Source: an uncultured Geobacteraceae bacterium
GTDB taxonomy: Bacteria; Desulfobacterota; Desulfuromonadia; Geobacterales; Pseudopelobacteraceae
Assembly (NCBI GenBank): GCA_903852495.1
Contig: CAINRC010000129.1
Coordinates: 1 to 41,139 of the forward strand
DNA: 41,139 nt
Reading direction: 5' to 3'
This document shows, in pieces, positions 8,742 through 18,094 of the stretch (its first letter is position 1; every line of letters begins with the position of its first letter). The notes beneath the pieces are model-generated. The model did not search any database and was not told the DNA's origin. It saw nothing but the letters and a program-made list of their open reading frames with translations. Both the position numbers and the translations under genes were made by a program.

Positions 8742-9317
8742 TTATTTCATCGGCGGCATTGCAGCCTTGCCCGGTTGTTCCATCATACTTTTTATCTGAA
8801 TGGCGGTCGGACTGTTGGAATCCAGTGACAGGTACTTTTTCCAGTACGGGGTAGCCTTTTCAGGCTGTTTCATATCGACCGCATACACAATTCCGGTATT
8901 ATAAAGACTTTGCAAGTGGCCCGGATCAATCTTGTTGGCTTTCTCAAAATTAACAAGTGCCTTATCGTACCAGCCAACTTTTCTGAACATAACACCTTGG
9001 TCAGTCAGAACATTCGGATTATTCGGCTGGATCTCCAGCGCCTTTCCGTAAGCGTTGATCGCCTTTTGAGCCTGCTCAGTGTCGAAGAAGTCATTGCCGA
9101 GAGAGATCCAGGCGTTGAGGTTCTTCGGATCCTGGGCGACAACCTTTTCCGCCTGGGCAATCCGCTCCATATAATCGGTAGGGGATCCGGCGCCGGCGGG
9201 GATAGCGGTATTCAGCTGCTGGGCTTTACCGGCAGTGCTGATACTGAAGATCAGAAAACCGCCCAGCAGGCCAACAATAAGGGCTACAGTTGCTATCAGG
9301 ATTGATTCTTTGTTCAT
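8742..9317 (-). CDS. Membrane-anchored tetratricopeptide repeat protein
   Basis: About 191 residues. An N-terminal hydrophobic segment (ILIATVALIVGLLGGFLIFSI) anchors the protein in the inner membrane with the rest outside. After a short linker, three to four TPR units follow (LNAWISLGNDFFDTEQAQKA, NVLTDQGVMFRKVGWYDKA, LQSLYNTGIVYAVDMKQPEKA), which typically form a protein-binding scaffold. It follows secF on the same strand and ends in a strong terminator, so it looks like the last gene of the Sec accessory operon. A role near the translocon is possible but inferred from position only. The ATG at 9317 is preceded by AGAGGTG; a TTG one codon earlier is less likely. Confidence 0.85.
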   Translation of the reverse strand: MNKESILIATVALIVGLLGGFLIFSISTAGKAQQLNTAIPAGAGSPTDYMERIAQAEKVVAQDPKNLNAWISLGNDFFDTEQAQKAINAYGKALEIQPNNPNVLTDQGVMFRKVGWYDKALVNFEKANKIDPGHLQSLYNTGIVYAVDMKQPEKATPYWKKYLSLDSNSPTAIQIKSMMEQPGKAAMPPMK

Positions 9318-9350
9318 CAATACACCTCTCAGCTTGAATAATTCGTCCTG

Positions 9351-10262
9351 TTAGGCAGCCCCGGCTTTTTTTGCCAAGGCACGGTTCTCAAGAATCACAA
9401 CAATCGGACTGGCAACAAACACCGATGAATAGGTGCCGACAATAACGCCGACCAGAAGGGCGAACGCAAAGTCGTGAATCACCTCACCTCCAAAGAAGTA
9501 GAGTGAAGCAGCGGCAAGAAACACGGTCAGTGACGTAACAATTGTGCGGGAAAGCACTTCATTGATGCTGTCATTGAAAATGGTGTGCATTGCACCTTTC
9601 AGGTTTTTATGCAGGTTTTCGCGGATACGGTCGAAAACAACAACAGTATCTGTCAGCGAATATCCGGCAATGGTTAATACGGCGGTTATGAACATAAGAT
9701 TAATCTCTTTGTTCAAAAGATAAAATGCCGCAAACATGGCCAGACAATCGTGGATGGTGGCCAGGGTCGCACCGACCCCGAATTTAAAGTCGAAGCGCCA
9801 GGCGATATACATGATGATTCCCAGCATTGAGAGAATCGCCGCTATCAAGGTATCCTTGCGCAGCTTATTGCCGATGGAGGGGCCAATTTCCGTGGAGCTT
9901 TCCACGGTAAAGGCATTATCGGCAAACTCTTTCTTGAAGGCTGCCTGTACCATTTCTGACGGTTTACCAACCGCTGCGCCGGCCATCTTGACCAGCAGCT
10001 TGTTGCCATCCTTAATTTCCTGCAGATCAGCCTTGGATACGCCGTTTTTATGCAGTGCCGAGCGAGCGTCGGCAATCGAGATCGGCTTGGTGAACTTCAG
10101 CTGCATGGCGGTGCCGCCGGAAAAATCGATCCCCATATTGGCGGCTCCACGGGCGACCTGAATGACACCAATGATGCCGACAATTGAAATAATAGCCGAT
10201 ATGATGAAGGAAATATTACGCTTGCCGATAAAATCTATTCTTGTTTTTCCAAGAAGTTCCAT
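9351..10262 (-). CDS. secF: Protein translocase subunit SecF
   Basis: A 303-residue inner-membrane protein that works with SecD and YajC to pull exported proteins through SecYEG using the proton gradient. The first membrane segment is followed by GIDFSGGTAMQLKF, the SecF counterpart of the SecD D-L-x-G-G-T signature, then a periplasmic domain of about 90 residues, then five membrane segments of the RND fold, including TVVVFDRIREN near residue 210, a hallmark of SecF. Length is normal. It is separated from secD by 15 bases, in the usual order yajC-secD-secF. Confidence 0.96.
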   Translation of the reverse strand: MELLGKTRIDFIGKRNISFIISAIISIVGIIGVIQVARGAANMGIDFSGGTAMQLKFTKPISIADARSALHKNGVSKADLQEIKDGNKLLVKMAGAAVGKPSEMVQAAFKKEFADNAFTVESSTEIGPSIGNKLRKDTLIAAILSMLGIIMYIAWRFDFKFGVGATLATIHDCLAMFAAFYLLNKEINLMFITAVLTIAGYSLTDTVVVFDRIRENLHKNLKGAMHTIFNDSINEVLSRTIVTSLTVFLAAASLYFFGGEVIHDFAFALLVGVIVGTYSSVFVASPIVVILENRALAKKAGAA

Positions 10263-10277
10263 GAACGGTGTTACCCC

Positions 10278-11870
10278 CTATATGCTCATTTTTTTAACTT
10301 TACCCTTGTGCAGAAACAGGTCAAAGGTCACCTTGGTACCGATCAGCGAGGTAAACAGGTTGATGATAACCCCGAGGCTCAAGGAAACTGCAAAACCTTT
10401 TACCGGACCGGTACCGAACTGGAACAGAACAGCCGCAGTAATCAGGGTGGTGATATGGGAGTCCATGATCGTCAGGAACGCTTTGTCATAGCCGGCGTCC
10501 AGCGCCGCTTTAGGCGATTTGCCCAACTTGAGCTCTTCACGGATTCGCTCGAAGATAATAACGTTGGAGTCAACCGACATACCGACCAGCAGTACGATAG
10601 CCGCAATGCCGGGAAGGGTCAGGGTGGCGCCCAGGGCAGCCAGCGCTCCCATCAGGTACACGATGTTCAGAATCATCCCCAGGTTGGCAATCATGCCGGA
10701 CAGCTTGTAATACACCGCCATGAAGCCGACAACCAGAAGAACGCCGATCAGTCCGGCATACAGTCCCTTGTTGATAGAATCCTGTCCCAAAGATGGTCCA
10801 ACGGTTACGTTCTGGATGATCTTGACCGGAGCCGGTAAAGCTCCGGCACGAAGAACAATCGCCAGGTCGGCAGCGGTTTTTTCGGTGAAATTGCCCGAAA
10901 TCTGGGCACTGCCGCCGGAGATCCGCTCACGAATAACCGGAGCCGAATGAATATTGTTATCAAGCACGATGGCAAAGCGTTTACCGACATTCGCCGCAGT
11001 AACCTGATCAAACAGCTTGGCACCGAGTGAGTTGAATTCAATGGCAACATAGGGCTGGTTGAACTGTGAATCGATCCGAACCTGGGCGTCCGTCAGCAGG
11101 TCACCGGTAATCATGGATTTTTTCTGGACGACAATCGAAATTTCCGATACGGCACCGGTTGTTGCATCAACCATTTTTTCCTTCAGCAACTCGGCATCTT
11201 CAGGAATAGATCCGGAGGTGGGGGAAATATCCTCACGCACCATCTTGAAATCCAGCCGTGCGGTACGTCCGATAAGCTCGATGGCCCGCTGCGGATCCTT
11301 GATTCCGGGAAGCTGAACAACGATGTGGTTGATCCCTTCACGCTGAATGGTCGGCTCCGAAACGCCAAACTGGTCAATCCTGTTGCGGATCGTTTCAAGC
11401 GCCTGCTGAACAGCCTTGTCCTTACGATCCTGGGCGTCCTTCTCGTTCACCCGCAGTGTCAGGGCAACAAAGCCCCCTTCATCAAAGGTCGGACTCTGTT
11501 CGTAGGTCGGATACTTATCCTTGATCAGCTTCTGTACGGCATCAGCGGTCCCTTTTTCGTACAGAACAAGCGATACCTTGTCAAACCCGTTGCGTGCAAT
11601 GCGTTTGAAACGAAGATTTTTGCTGTTCAGCGTATCTTCAAGATCCGTTGCCACAAGATCCAGAGAGCCTTCGATCGCTTTCTGGGTGTCAACCTCCATC
11701 ACCAGATGCGTCCCCCCCTGAAGGTCAAGGCCAAGATGGATCTTGTCTTTCGGCAGCAGGTTGCCCCACCATGACGGCAGCTTGCTCGCCAGGGTCGGAG
11801 TAAGGTACAGGAACGACAGTACTACAAAAACAGCTATAAGGCTTAAACGCCAGCCAGTTTCTTTTGGCAT
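10278..11870 (-). CDS. secD: Protein translocase subunit SecD
   Basis: A 530-residue partner of SecF. After the first membrane segment it has the conserved GLDLQGGTHLVMEV block (about residues 47-60), a large periplasmic region with the P1 head domain (residues to about 345, including RNRIDQFGVSEPTIQ), and then five membrane segments ending with SVDSNVIIFERIREE and the final helices. Together with SecF it forms a 12-segment RND-like proton-driven motor that assists late steps of protein export. The order tgt-yajC-secD-secF is conserved in many bacteria. The SecD and SecF halves are separate genes here, not the fused SecDF form. Confidence 0.96.
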   Translation of the reverse strand: MPKETGWRLSLIAVFVVLSFLYLTPTLASKLPSWWGNLLPKDKIHLGLDLQGGTHLVMEVDTQKAIEGSLDLVATDLEDTLNSKNLRFKRIARNGFDKVSLVLYEKGTADAVQKLIKDKYPTYEQSPTFDEGGFVALTLRVNEKDAQDRKDKAVQQALETIRNRIDQFGVSEPTIQREGINHIVVQLPGIKDPQRAIELIGRTARLDFKMVREDISPTSGSIPEDAELLKEKMVDATTGAVSEISIVVQKKSMITGDLLTDAQVRIDSQFNQPYVAIEFNSLGAKLFDQVTAANVGKRFAIVLDNNIHSAPVIRERISGGSAQISGNFTEKTAADLAIVLRAGALPAPVKIIQNVTVGPSLGQDSINKGLYAGLIGVLLVVGFMAVYYKLSGMIANLGMILNIVYLMGALAALGATLTLPGIAAIVLLVGMSVDSNVIIFERIREELKLGKSPKAALDAGYDKAFLTIMDSHITTLITAAVLFQFGTGPVKGFAVSLSLGVIINLFTSLIGTKVTFDLFLHKGKVKKMSI

Positions 11871-11899
11871 AAGGATGGTTCTCCCTTTAAAATTTTGAA

Positions 11900-12226
11900 C
11901 TAGTCCTTCTTGATTGCTGCAATATAGCTCTTGGTGATCTTGATGGTTACGTTGTTGGCAATCTCCAGAGACACAAGATCGTTTTCCACCGCAGCAACCT
12001 TACCATGGACGCCGCCGGCGGTAATAACATTATCACCTTTTTTCATCGCCTCAAGCAGTGCCTTGTGATCTTTGGCCTTTTTCTGCTGCGGACGGATAAG
12101 TAAAAAATAAAATATTGCAAACATGAAAACCAGCGGTATCACCTGCTGAAACGCTGCCATTCCGCCACCGGCCCCGCCTGCTGCTCCTCCTGGAGCGCCT
12201 CCCATCGCAAATGCTAATCCTAACAT
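11900..12226 (-). CDS. yajC: Sec translocon accessory subunit YajC
   Basis: A 108-residue single-span inner-membrane protein that joins SecD and SecF. The N-terminus is rich in glycine and alanine, then comes one membrane segment (IPLVFMFAIFYFLLIRPQQKKAKDH). The RPQQKK motif after the segment is the family signature. A small cytoplasmic domain follows (GDNVITAGGVHGKV). AGGAGG lies eight bases before the ATG. The 29-base gap to secD fits a shared transcript. Confidence 0.95.
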   Translation of the reverse strand: MLGLAFAMGGAPGGAAGGAGGGMAAFQQVIPLVFMFAIFYFLLIRPQQKKAKDHKALLEAMKKGDNVITAGGVHGKVAAVENDLVSLEIANNVTIKITKSYIAAIKKD

Positions 12227-12255
12227 GTTGTCTTCCTCCTTTTTTTGTTATTCGT

Positions 12256-13371
<1,116 letters not shown>

Positions 13372-13379
13372 TCAACCTC

Positions 13380-14411
13380 TCAGGAGATAAACATGGCATC
13401 GCCGTAACTGTAAAACCTGAATCTGCGAGACACCGCTTCACGGTACGCTTCAAGAACAGATTCACGTCCGGCAAGTGCGGAAACCAGCATCAGAAGCGTT
13501 GATTCCGGCAGATGAAAATTGGTCAGCAGGGCATCTACAACCTTGAAACGGTATCCGGGGTAAATGAAAATATCCGCCTCGCCACTTCCGGCAACAACCT
13601 GTCCCGCCTGTTGCGCCGAATATTCCAGGGTTCTGGCAGATGTGGTCCCGACCGCGATAACCCGCCCCCCCGCTGCTTTCGTCCTGTTGACAGCCTCGGC
13701 TGTCTCTGCCGGGATCACAAAACGCTCCGTGTGGATCTGATGTTCTTCAACATTCTCAACACGCACCGGCTGAAAGGTTCCCAGCCCGGTATGCAGCGTA
13801 AGAAAAGCGGTTTCGATCCCTGCAGACGTCAGCCGGTCAAGCAGTTCCCGGGTGAAGTGGAGGCCGGCGGTGGGTGCTGCAACAGCCCCCGGTTCCCGTG
13901 CGACAACGGTTTGATAACGTTCCCGATCATCAGAGCAGTCGTCACGTTGCAGATAAGGGGGCAACGGCATGTGCCCTTCGCGCTCCAGCCAGCTGGTAAA
14001 CGGCTCACTTCCGCTGAATTCGATTATCCAGTTATCCGTAACGGCACGGGACGATACAACAGCGGACATACCGGTTTCAAGCAGAATAGCATGCCCTTCC
14101 CGAAACCTCTTGGACGACCTGAGCAGGCATTCCCACCGTTCCTCACTGCCCGGCAGGCGACGCAGAAGAAAAATCTCCACCCGCCCCCCTGTGGTCTTCT
14201 GCCCGAATAGTCGCGCCGGAATGACACGAGTGTCATTCATAACCAGAAGATCACCCGGTCGAAGATAGGTCTGAAGGTTACAGAACAGATCTTCGGCCAC
14301 CAGCCCCGATGTGCGGTCAAGCAGCATCAAGCGCGACCCGTCACGCTGTTCCGGCGGGTGGCGGGCGATGAGATCCTGCGGCAGATCATAGGTGAAGTCT
14401 TTAACGAGCAT
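13380..14411 (-). CDS. queA: S-adenosylmethionine:tRNA ribosyltransferase-isomerase
   Basis: Transfers and isomerises the ribosyl part of SAM onto preQ1 in tRNA, giving epoxyqueuosine. The 343-residue protein shows family blocks throughout: FTYDLPQDLIARHPPEQRDGSRL at the start, GDLLVMNDTRVIPARLFG near residue 53, AAPTAGLHFT near 180, THxGLGTF-like LHTGLGTFQPV near 207 and TNFHLPESTLLMLVSA near 297. It sits directly before tgt, the standard arrangement, and 12 bases after the spoIID-like gene. Confidence 0.97.
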   Translation of the reverse strand: MLVKDFTYDLPQDLIARHPPEQRDGSRLMLLDRTSGLVAEDLFCNLQTYLRPGDLLVMNDTRVIPARLFGQKTTGGRVEIFLLRRLPGSEERWECLLRSSKRFREGHAILLETGMSAVVSSRAVTDNWIIEFSGSEPFTSWLEREGHMPLPPYLQRDDCSDDRERYQTVVAREPGAVAAPTAGLHFTRELLDRLTSAGIETAFLTLHTGLGTFQPVRVENVEEHQIHTERFVIPAETAEAVNRTKAAGGRVIAVGTTSARTLEYSAQQAGQVVAGSGEADIFIYPGYRFKVVDALLTNFHLPESTLLMLVSALAGRESVLEAYREAVSRRFRFYSYGDAMFIS

Positions 14412-14422
14412 TCAGTTCACAA

Positions 14423-15586
14423 TCATCTGATTTCAGAGAGCTTTTTTAATTCAGTGCCGGGGTAGTAATAAGACAGAATCTCGTTAGAAGCAAAGCCGTC
14501 AAGAGCACGCTGCTTGGCACCCCATTGGCATAAACCGACACCATGTCCGTTACCGCTGCCGGAAAAACTTATTTCGTCATTGGAGTTTTTCACCGTAAAC
14601 CGGGTACTCTTGATGACACCGTAACCGACCGCTTTGCGAAACTGATCACCGCTGATCGCCCCGCCCCCTTTTGTCGCCTGCAGAATAACCTGCTTTAGAC
14701 GTCCCCGTGAGTTGAGCGGTCCCGGCTTTATATCATACAGTCCGGCCACTTTATGACCGCCTGCCCGGAGACGTTCTTCAATTTCCGGCAGGGAAAGCTT
14801 GTATTCCCAGACAGTTCCGGTGGGAGATGTCAGACAGTACTGACACTCAACACCCTTCAAATACGGCAGGGAAGCGCCCCATACATTTTCTGATGCTTCT
14901 GTCCGGCCGCCGCAGCTGGAGTGGTAAAAGGCCTGGATAACGGCGCCGCCATACACCAGTACCTGTCCCGCTGTATCTTGTACCGCGCGGCGTGAGCGGC
15001 TGTCTTCTATGAGGCTCCCGTCGTACACCTGATCCATAACCGACGATTCCAGGTGATACGGAAGGGCCGAGCGAGCCATTTTTCTGTTTACCGCATATGT
15101 TCTGGCAATAATCGCCTGGGCCTTGACAGCATCAATCGGCCATGCGGAGGATATTTCACAGTTAATCAGTCCAACCAGGTACTCTTCAAGCGGCAGCTGG
15201 TTAACCACCAGAATACCCTTGTCTGCAACGGACAGCTCCGCAAGGCCTCGATATGGTTTGTTATTCACAAGTACTGCAGAGGGAGCTGAAAACAGAAGCC
15301 GCCGATACGGTCTGCCCTCAACCAGCAAACCGTCTTTGGAAGGTTTTACCGTAACCGGAAGTGATACGGTAAGTACATCACCTTTTTCATTGGTCACAAG
15401 GAGGCCGTCGCCAGCCACCTTCACCTCGAGTGCTGATTTAATAATGGCAATGCGGATGGTTTCATCCACAGTTGCAGCATCAATCCGGTTCCGCCCCGGC
15501 AACGACACAGCGGTCATTACCAGCGTTAAAAGGATAATTATGTACGTACGATACGAGGGCCGCAAAACCCGAGGATAGAAACACAT
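14423..15586 (-). CDS. SpoIID/LytB domain protein, probable peptidoglycan lytic transglycosylase
   Basis: A 387-residue exported protein. A signal peptide or anchor (YIIILLTLVMTAVSL) is followed by about 100 residues of beta-rich sequence and then the SpoIID domain. The core PLEEYLVGLINCEISSAWPIDAVKAQ... begins near residue 130 and includes the conserved acidic residue and the KAQAIIARTYA motif. FYHSSCGGRTE near 215 and ECQYC carry the metal-binding His/Cys residues, and GHGVGLCQWGAKQ near 350 closes the domain. SpoIID cleaves stem-less glycan strands in sporulating firmicutes; members in non-sporulating bacteria act in wall remodelling or as amidase enhancers. Nothing else here suggests sporulation. 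It is probably the first gene of the run into queA and tgt. No strong ribosome site precedes the ATG. Confidence 0.9.
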   Translation of the reverse strand: MCFYPRVLRPSYRTYIIILLTLVMTAVSLPGRNRIDAATVDETIRIAIIKSALEVKVAGDGLLVTNEKGDVLTVSLPVTVKPSKDGLLVEGRPYRRLLFSAPSAVLVNNKPYRGLAELSVADKGILVVNQLPLEEYLVGLINCEISSAWPIDAVKAQAIIARTYAVNRKMARSALPYHLESSVMDQVYDGSLIEDSRSRRAVQDTAGQVLVYGGAVIQAFYHSSCGGRTEASENVWGASLPYLKGVECQYCLTSPTGTVWEYKLSLPEIEERLRAGGHKVAGLYDIKPGPLNSRGRLKQVILQATKGGGAISGDQFRKAVGYGVIKSTRFTVKNSNDEISFSGSGNGHGVGLCQWGAKQRALDGFASNEILSYYYPGTELKKLSEIR

Positions 15587-15759
15587 AATAGCTCACTGTG
15601 TCAATTTTTTTGATTGTCTGCGGGCCCAAACAGGGCGCATGAAGTTCATTATTGCACATTTTGATTCCCATGCTGTATGTTTGCCCCTGTGCGATCCACC
15701 CAGGCGGATATTTATGCACCGTTTGCAATTGATTTTATCCCTGAATCCACGAGTTCCCG

Positions 15760-16722
15760 ATGTCAGAACTGCTCACAGTACGCAACCTGCAGGTTTCCTT
15801 TCCGACTGATAACGGCACGTTTGCCGCCGTACGGGATATTTCTCTTTCCCTTGGCACCGGATCCGTACTGGCACTTGTGGGTGAATCCGGCTCGGGCAAG
15901 ACCATGACGGCCCTCTCGATCATGCGGCTTGTTCCGCCCCCAGGATATATCAGCGCCGGTGAGATTATTTTTGAAGGACAGGATCTGCTGGCGCTTTCCG
16001 ATGAAGCGCTCAGGAAAATCAGGGGGCGGCGGGTTTCAATGGTGTTCCAGGAACCGATGACATCACTAAACCCGGTCCTGCAGATTGGCGATCAGCTCTG
16101 CGAACCGCTGATCCTGCACAAAAGCATGACCCGCCGGGACGCCCGTGAGCGGGGAATCGAACTGCTGACCAACGTCGGCATTCCTTCTGCCGCCAGCCGG
16201 ATGCGCGACTACCCGCACCAACTGAGCGGCGGTATGCGGCAACGGGTCATGATAGCCATGGCGCTGGCGTGTGACCCGTCACTGCTGATTGCCGATGAAC
16301 CGACGACGGCGCTGGATGTCACCATTCAGGCCCAGATACTTGAGCTTCTTGATGCCCAGCGGAAATCCGGCGGCCTGTCGATCCTGCTCATTACCCATGA
16401 CCTGGGCATAGTGGCGGAACGTGCCGATCACACCGCCGTCATGTATGCCGGCCAGGTTGTTGAATCAGCCCCGACCGGCATGTTGCTGTCTGCACCACGG
16501 CATCCCTATACACAGGCGCTGATGGCCTCCCTGCCCCAATATGCCCAGCCAGGCAAGCCGCTTCCCGCACTGTCAGGTCAACTGAATATCCGCAGCGCCA
16601 CTGCCGGCGGCTGCTGCTTTGCGGAACGCTGCCCGATTGCCGGGGAAAGATGCCGCGCTGAACTTCAGCCGCTTCTGGAGATCGCCCCCTCACATTCACT
16701 CCGCTGTTGGAAAAACTCATGA
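15760..16722 (+). CDS. Oligopeptide/dipeptide ABC transporter ATP-binding protein (OppD/DppD type)
   Basis: A 320-residue nucleotide-binding subunit: Walker A GESGSGKT (residues 41-48), Q-loop [10 protein letters not shown], signature LSGGMRQR near 153, Walker [13 protein letters not shown] near 173 and the switch histidine in THDLG. The C-terminal oligopeptide-transporter extension holds four cysteines ([14 protein letters not shown]) of the kind that bind an iron-sulfur cluster or metal in Opp/Dpp ATPases. It is the first of a pair overlapping as ATGA. Neither permeases nor a binding protein are next to it, so the substrate (peptide, nickel or other) is unknown. It is divergent from the spoIID-like gene across 173 bases. 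Confidence 0.9.
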   Translation: MSELLTVRNLQVSFPTDNGTFAAVRDISLSLGTGSVLALVGESGSGKTMTALSIMRLVPPPGYISAGEIIFEGQDLLALSDEALRKIRGRRVSMVFQEPMTSLNPVLQIGDQLCEPLILHKSMTRRDARERGIELLTNVGIPSAASRMRDYPHQLSGGMRQRVMIAMALACDPSLLIADEPTTALDVTIQAQILELLDAQRKSGGLSILLITHDLGIVAERADHTAVMYAGQVVESAPTGMLLSAPRHPYTQALMASLPQYAQPGKPLPALSGQLNIRSATAGGCCFAERCPIAGERCRAELQPLLEIAPSHSLRCWKNS

Positions 16723-17690
16723 ATACCCTATCCATTCTCAGCGCCGCAGATCTGAAAAAAACATTTAGAGTTTCTTCCCAGGGTCACTCAACCCGTTCCC
16801 TGACCGCTCTTGACCAGGTTTCTCTTCGCCTTGAAGCTGGTGAAACTCTTGGCATTGCCGGGGAATCCGGCTGCGGAAAGTCTACACTGGCTAAAATAAT
16901 GGCCGGCCTTCTGGCGCCAGATAGCGGAACGGTCTGTTACAAGGGGACACCGCTATCAGAACTTGGCCGGGACGAAGGGATTATATTTCGGCTTAAAACC
17001 CAGATGATTTTTCAGGACCCCTTCTCATCCCTGAATCCCCGGATGCGCATTGGTGACAGCATCTCTGAACCGTTCAAAATTGCCGGGATGGCGGCCCCGC
17101 AGCAGCGCATCGAACTGGAGCGTATTATGGCGTCGGTCGGGCTGTCACTGGAAGCGGCCAACCGCTTTCCGGATGAGTTTTCCGGGGGGCAGCGCCAGCG
17201 TATCGGTATTGCGCGGGCCCTGGCCGCATCGCCGGAGATTCTGATTGCCGATGAACCGGTCTCTTCGCTGGATATTTCAATTCAGGCTCAAATTATCAAT
17301 ATCCTGCTGCAGATGAAGTGTGACTTCACCCTCTCCATGATGATCGTTTCTCATAACCTGCTGATTCTGCGGCACATCTGCGACCGGATTATCATCATGT
17401 ACCTTGGGGCGGTTGTGGAAAGCGGCCCCGCTGCGAAGCTGTTTTCCCGCTGCCGGCATCCGTACACCGAGGCGCTTATCGCCGCAATACCCGGTTTACA
17501 CACCACTGCCGCCAAGAGTGAACTGCTGCAGGATGACCTGCCGTCGGCACTGTCGATCCCCTCCGGGTGCCGTTTTCACCCGCGCTGCCGTCATGCGGTT
17601 GACCGCTGCCGCCACGAATCCCCCACGCTGACGGATTACTCAGACGGACATAGTACCGCTTGCCACCTGAGCAATAGTCTGTATGGATGA
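16719..17690 (+). CDS. Oligopeptide/dipeptide ABC transporter ATP-binding protein (OppF/DppF type)
   Basis: A 323-residue second nucleotide-binding subunit: Walker A GESGCGKS (near residue 55), IFQDPFSSLNPRM, signature FSGGQRQR near 153, Walker B ILIADEPVSSLD and switch histidine VSHNL. It ends with an Opp/Dpp C-terminal extension with three to four cysteines (CRFHPRCRHAVDRC). The start at 16719 overlaps the stop of the upstream gene as ATGA, so the two are made together and should form a heterodimer. An in-frame TTG 12 bases earlier is less likely. Confidence 0.9.
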   Translation: MNTLSILSAADLKKTFRVSSQGHSTRSLTALDQVSLRLEAGETLGIAGESGCGKSTLAKIMAGLLAPDSGTVCYKGTPLSELGRDEGIIFRLKTQMIFQDPFSSLNPRMRIGDSISEPFKIAGMAAPQQRIELERIMASVGLSLEAANRFPDEFSGGQRQRIGIARALAASPEILIADEPVSSLDISIQAQIINILLQMKCDFTLSMMIVSHNLLILRHICDRIIIMYLGAVVESGPAAKLFSRCRHPYTEALIAAIPGLHTTAAKSELLQDDLPSALSIPSGCRFHPRCRHAVDRCRHESPTLTDYSDGHSTACHLSNSLYG

Positions 17691-17715
17691 ACTTAAAGGT
17701 TAGTTAAGTTTTAGG

Positions 17716-17744
17716 TTGACGGACTTGATTTCCATATATATGAT
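17716..17744 (+). promoter_or_regulatory. Sigma-70 type promoter of the arsR gene
   Basis: TTGACG at 17716-17721 and TATGAT at 17739-17744 are separated by exactly 17 bases, close to the sigma-70 consensus, with the arsR start codon about 30 bases downstream. The -10 box lies inside the palindromic operator, so bound repressor would block it. Confidence 0.75.
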
Positions 17745-17750
17745 AATCAA
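17725..17750. promoter_or_regulatory. 26-bp palindromic operator, probable ArsR-family repressor site
   Basis: TTGATT at 17725-17730 and AATCAA at 17745-17750 are exact reverse complements. Between them a perfectly symmetric CATATATATG core (17733-17742) is separated by two non-symmetric bases on each side. Twenty-two of 26 positions obey the dyad. Size, AT-rich symmetry and overlap with the -10 box are typical for winged-helix dimers of the ArsR/SmtB family, so autorepression by the gene directly downstream is the likely use. Confidence 0.75.
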
Positions 17751-17774
17751 AAATACGCAGTAGGAGCTGGAATA

Positions 17775-18047
17775 ATGGCCTTTGATAAAGAAAAGAAGTT
17801 TTCCGCAGAAGCAGACGTGTTAAAAGTACTCGGCCACCCGATCCGTCTGAAAATCGTTGCCGGTCTCTGTGCCCGGGAATGCAACGTCAAGCATATCTGG
17901 GAATGCCTCGGATTGCCGCAGGCTACCGTTTCCCAGCATCTGGCGCTGCTTAAAAACAAGGGAATAATTGAAGGAAAACGTGACGGAGTGGAAGTTCACT
18001 ACAGCGTTACCAATGAGTTTGCGAAGAGAATTATCAATACAATATAA
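17775..18047 (+). CDS. ArsR/SmtB family transcriptional regulator
   Basis: A 90-residue winged-helix repressor. Residues 14-35 (LKVLGHPIRLKIVAGLCAREC) form the first helices. The recognition helix-turn-helix follows (IWECLGLPQATVSQHLALLKNKG), then the beta wing (EGKRDGVEVHYSV). Cysteines at about 33, 37 and 45 lie at the start of the DNA-binding region and could sense metal, thiols or persulfides, but the classic CVC metal motif is absent, so the signal is unknown. AGGAG precedes the ATG. The operator upstream suggests self-control. No effector gene follows on the same strand, so it may control distant genes, or be an autoregulated remnant of the dpp-like cluster. Confidence 0.9.
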   Translation: MAFDKEKKFSAEADVLKVLGHPIRLKIVAGLCARECNVKHIWECLGLPQATVSQHLALLKNKGIIEGKRDGVEVHYSVTNEFAKRIINTI

Positions 18048-18060
18048 CTGTTGATGCACC

Positions 18061-18094
18061 CCGGAGTGGGATCAGACCAGTGATCACACTCCGG
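18061..18094. terminator. Hairpin between convergent arsR and bioC, probable terminator
   Basis: CCGGAGTG (18061-18068) pairs with CACTCCGG, and a second inner pairing (GATCA with TGATC) extends the stem. On the plus strand the stem is followed by TTTCTG, giving a modest U-tract after arsR. The right arm overlaps the bioC stop codon, so it could also stabilise the 3' end of the bio transcript. Confidence 0.5.

Noticed and set aside
14423-15586. Sporulation gene (SpoIID name) as a sign of a spore former
   Set aside because: SpoIID/LytB-domain proteins are common in non-sporulating bacteria, and no other sporulation gene is present.
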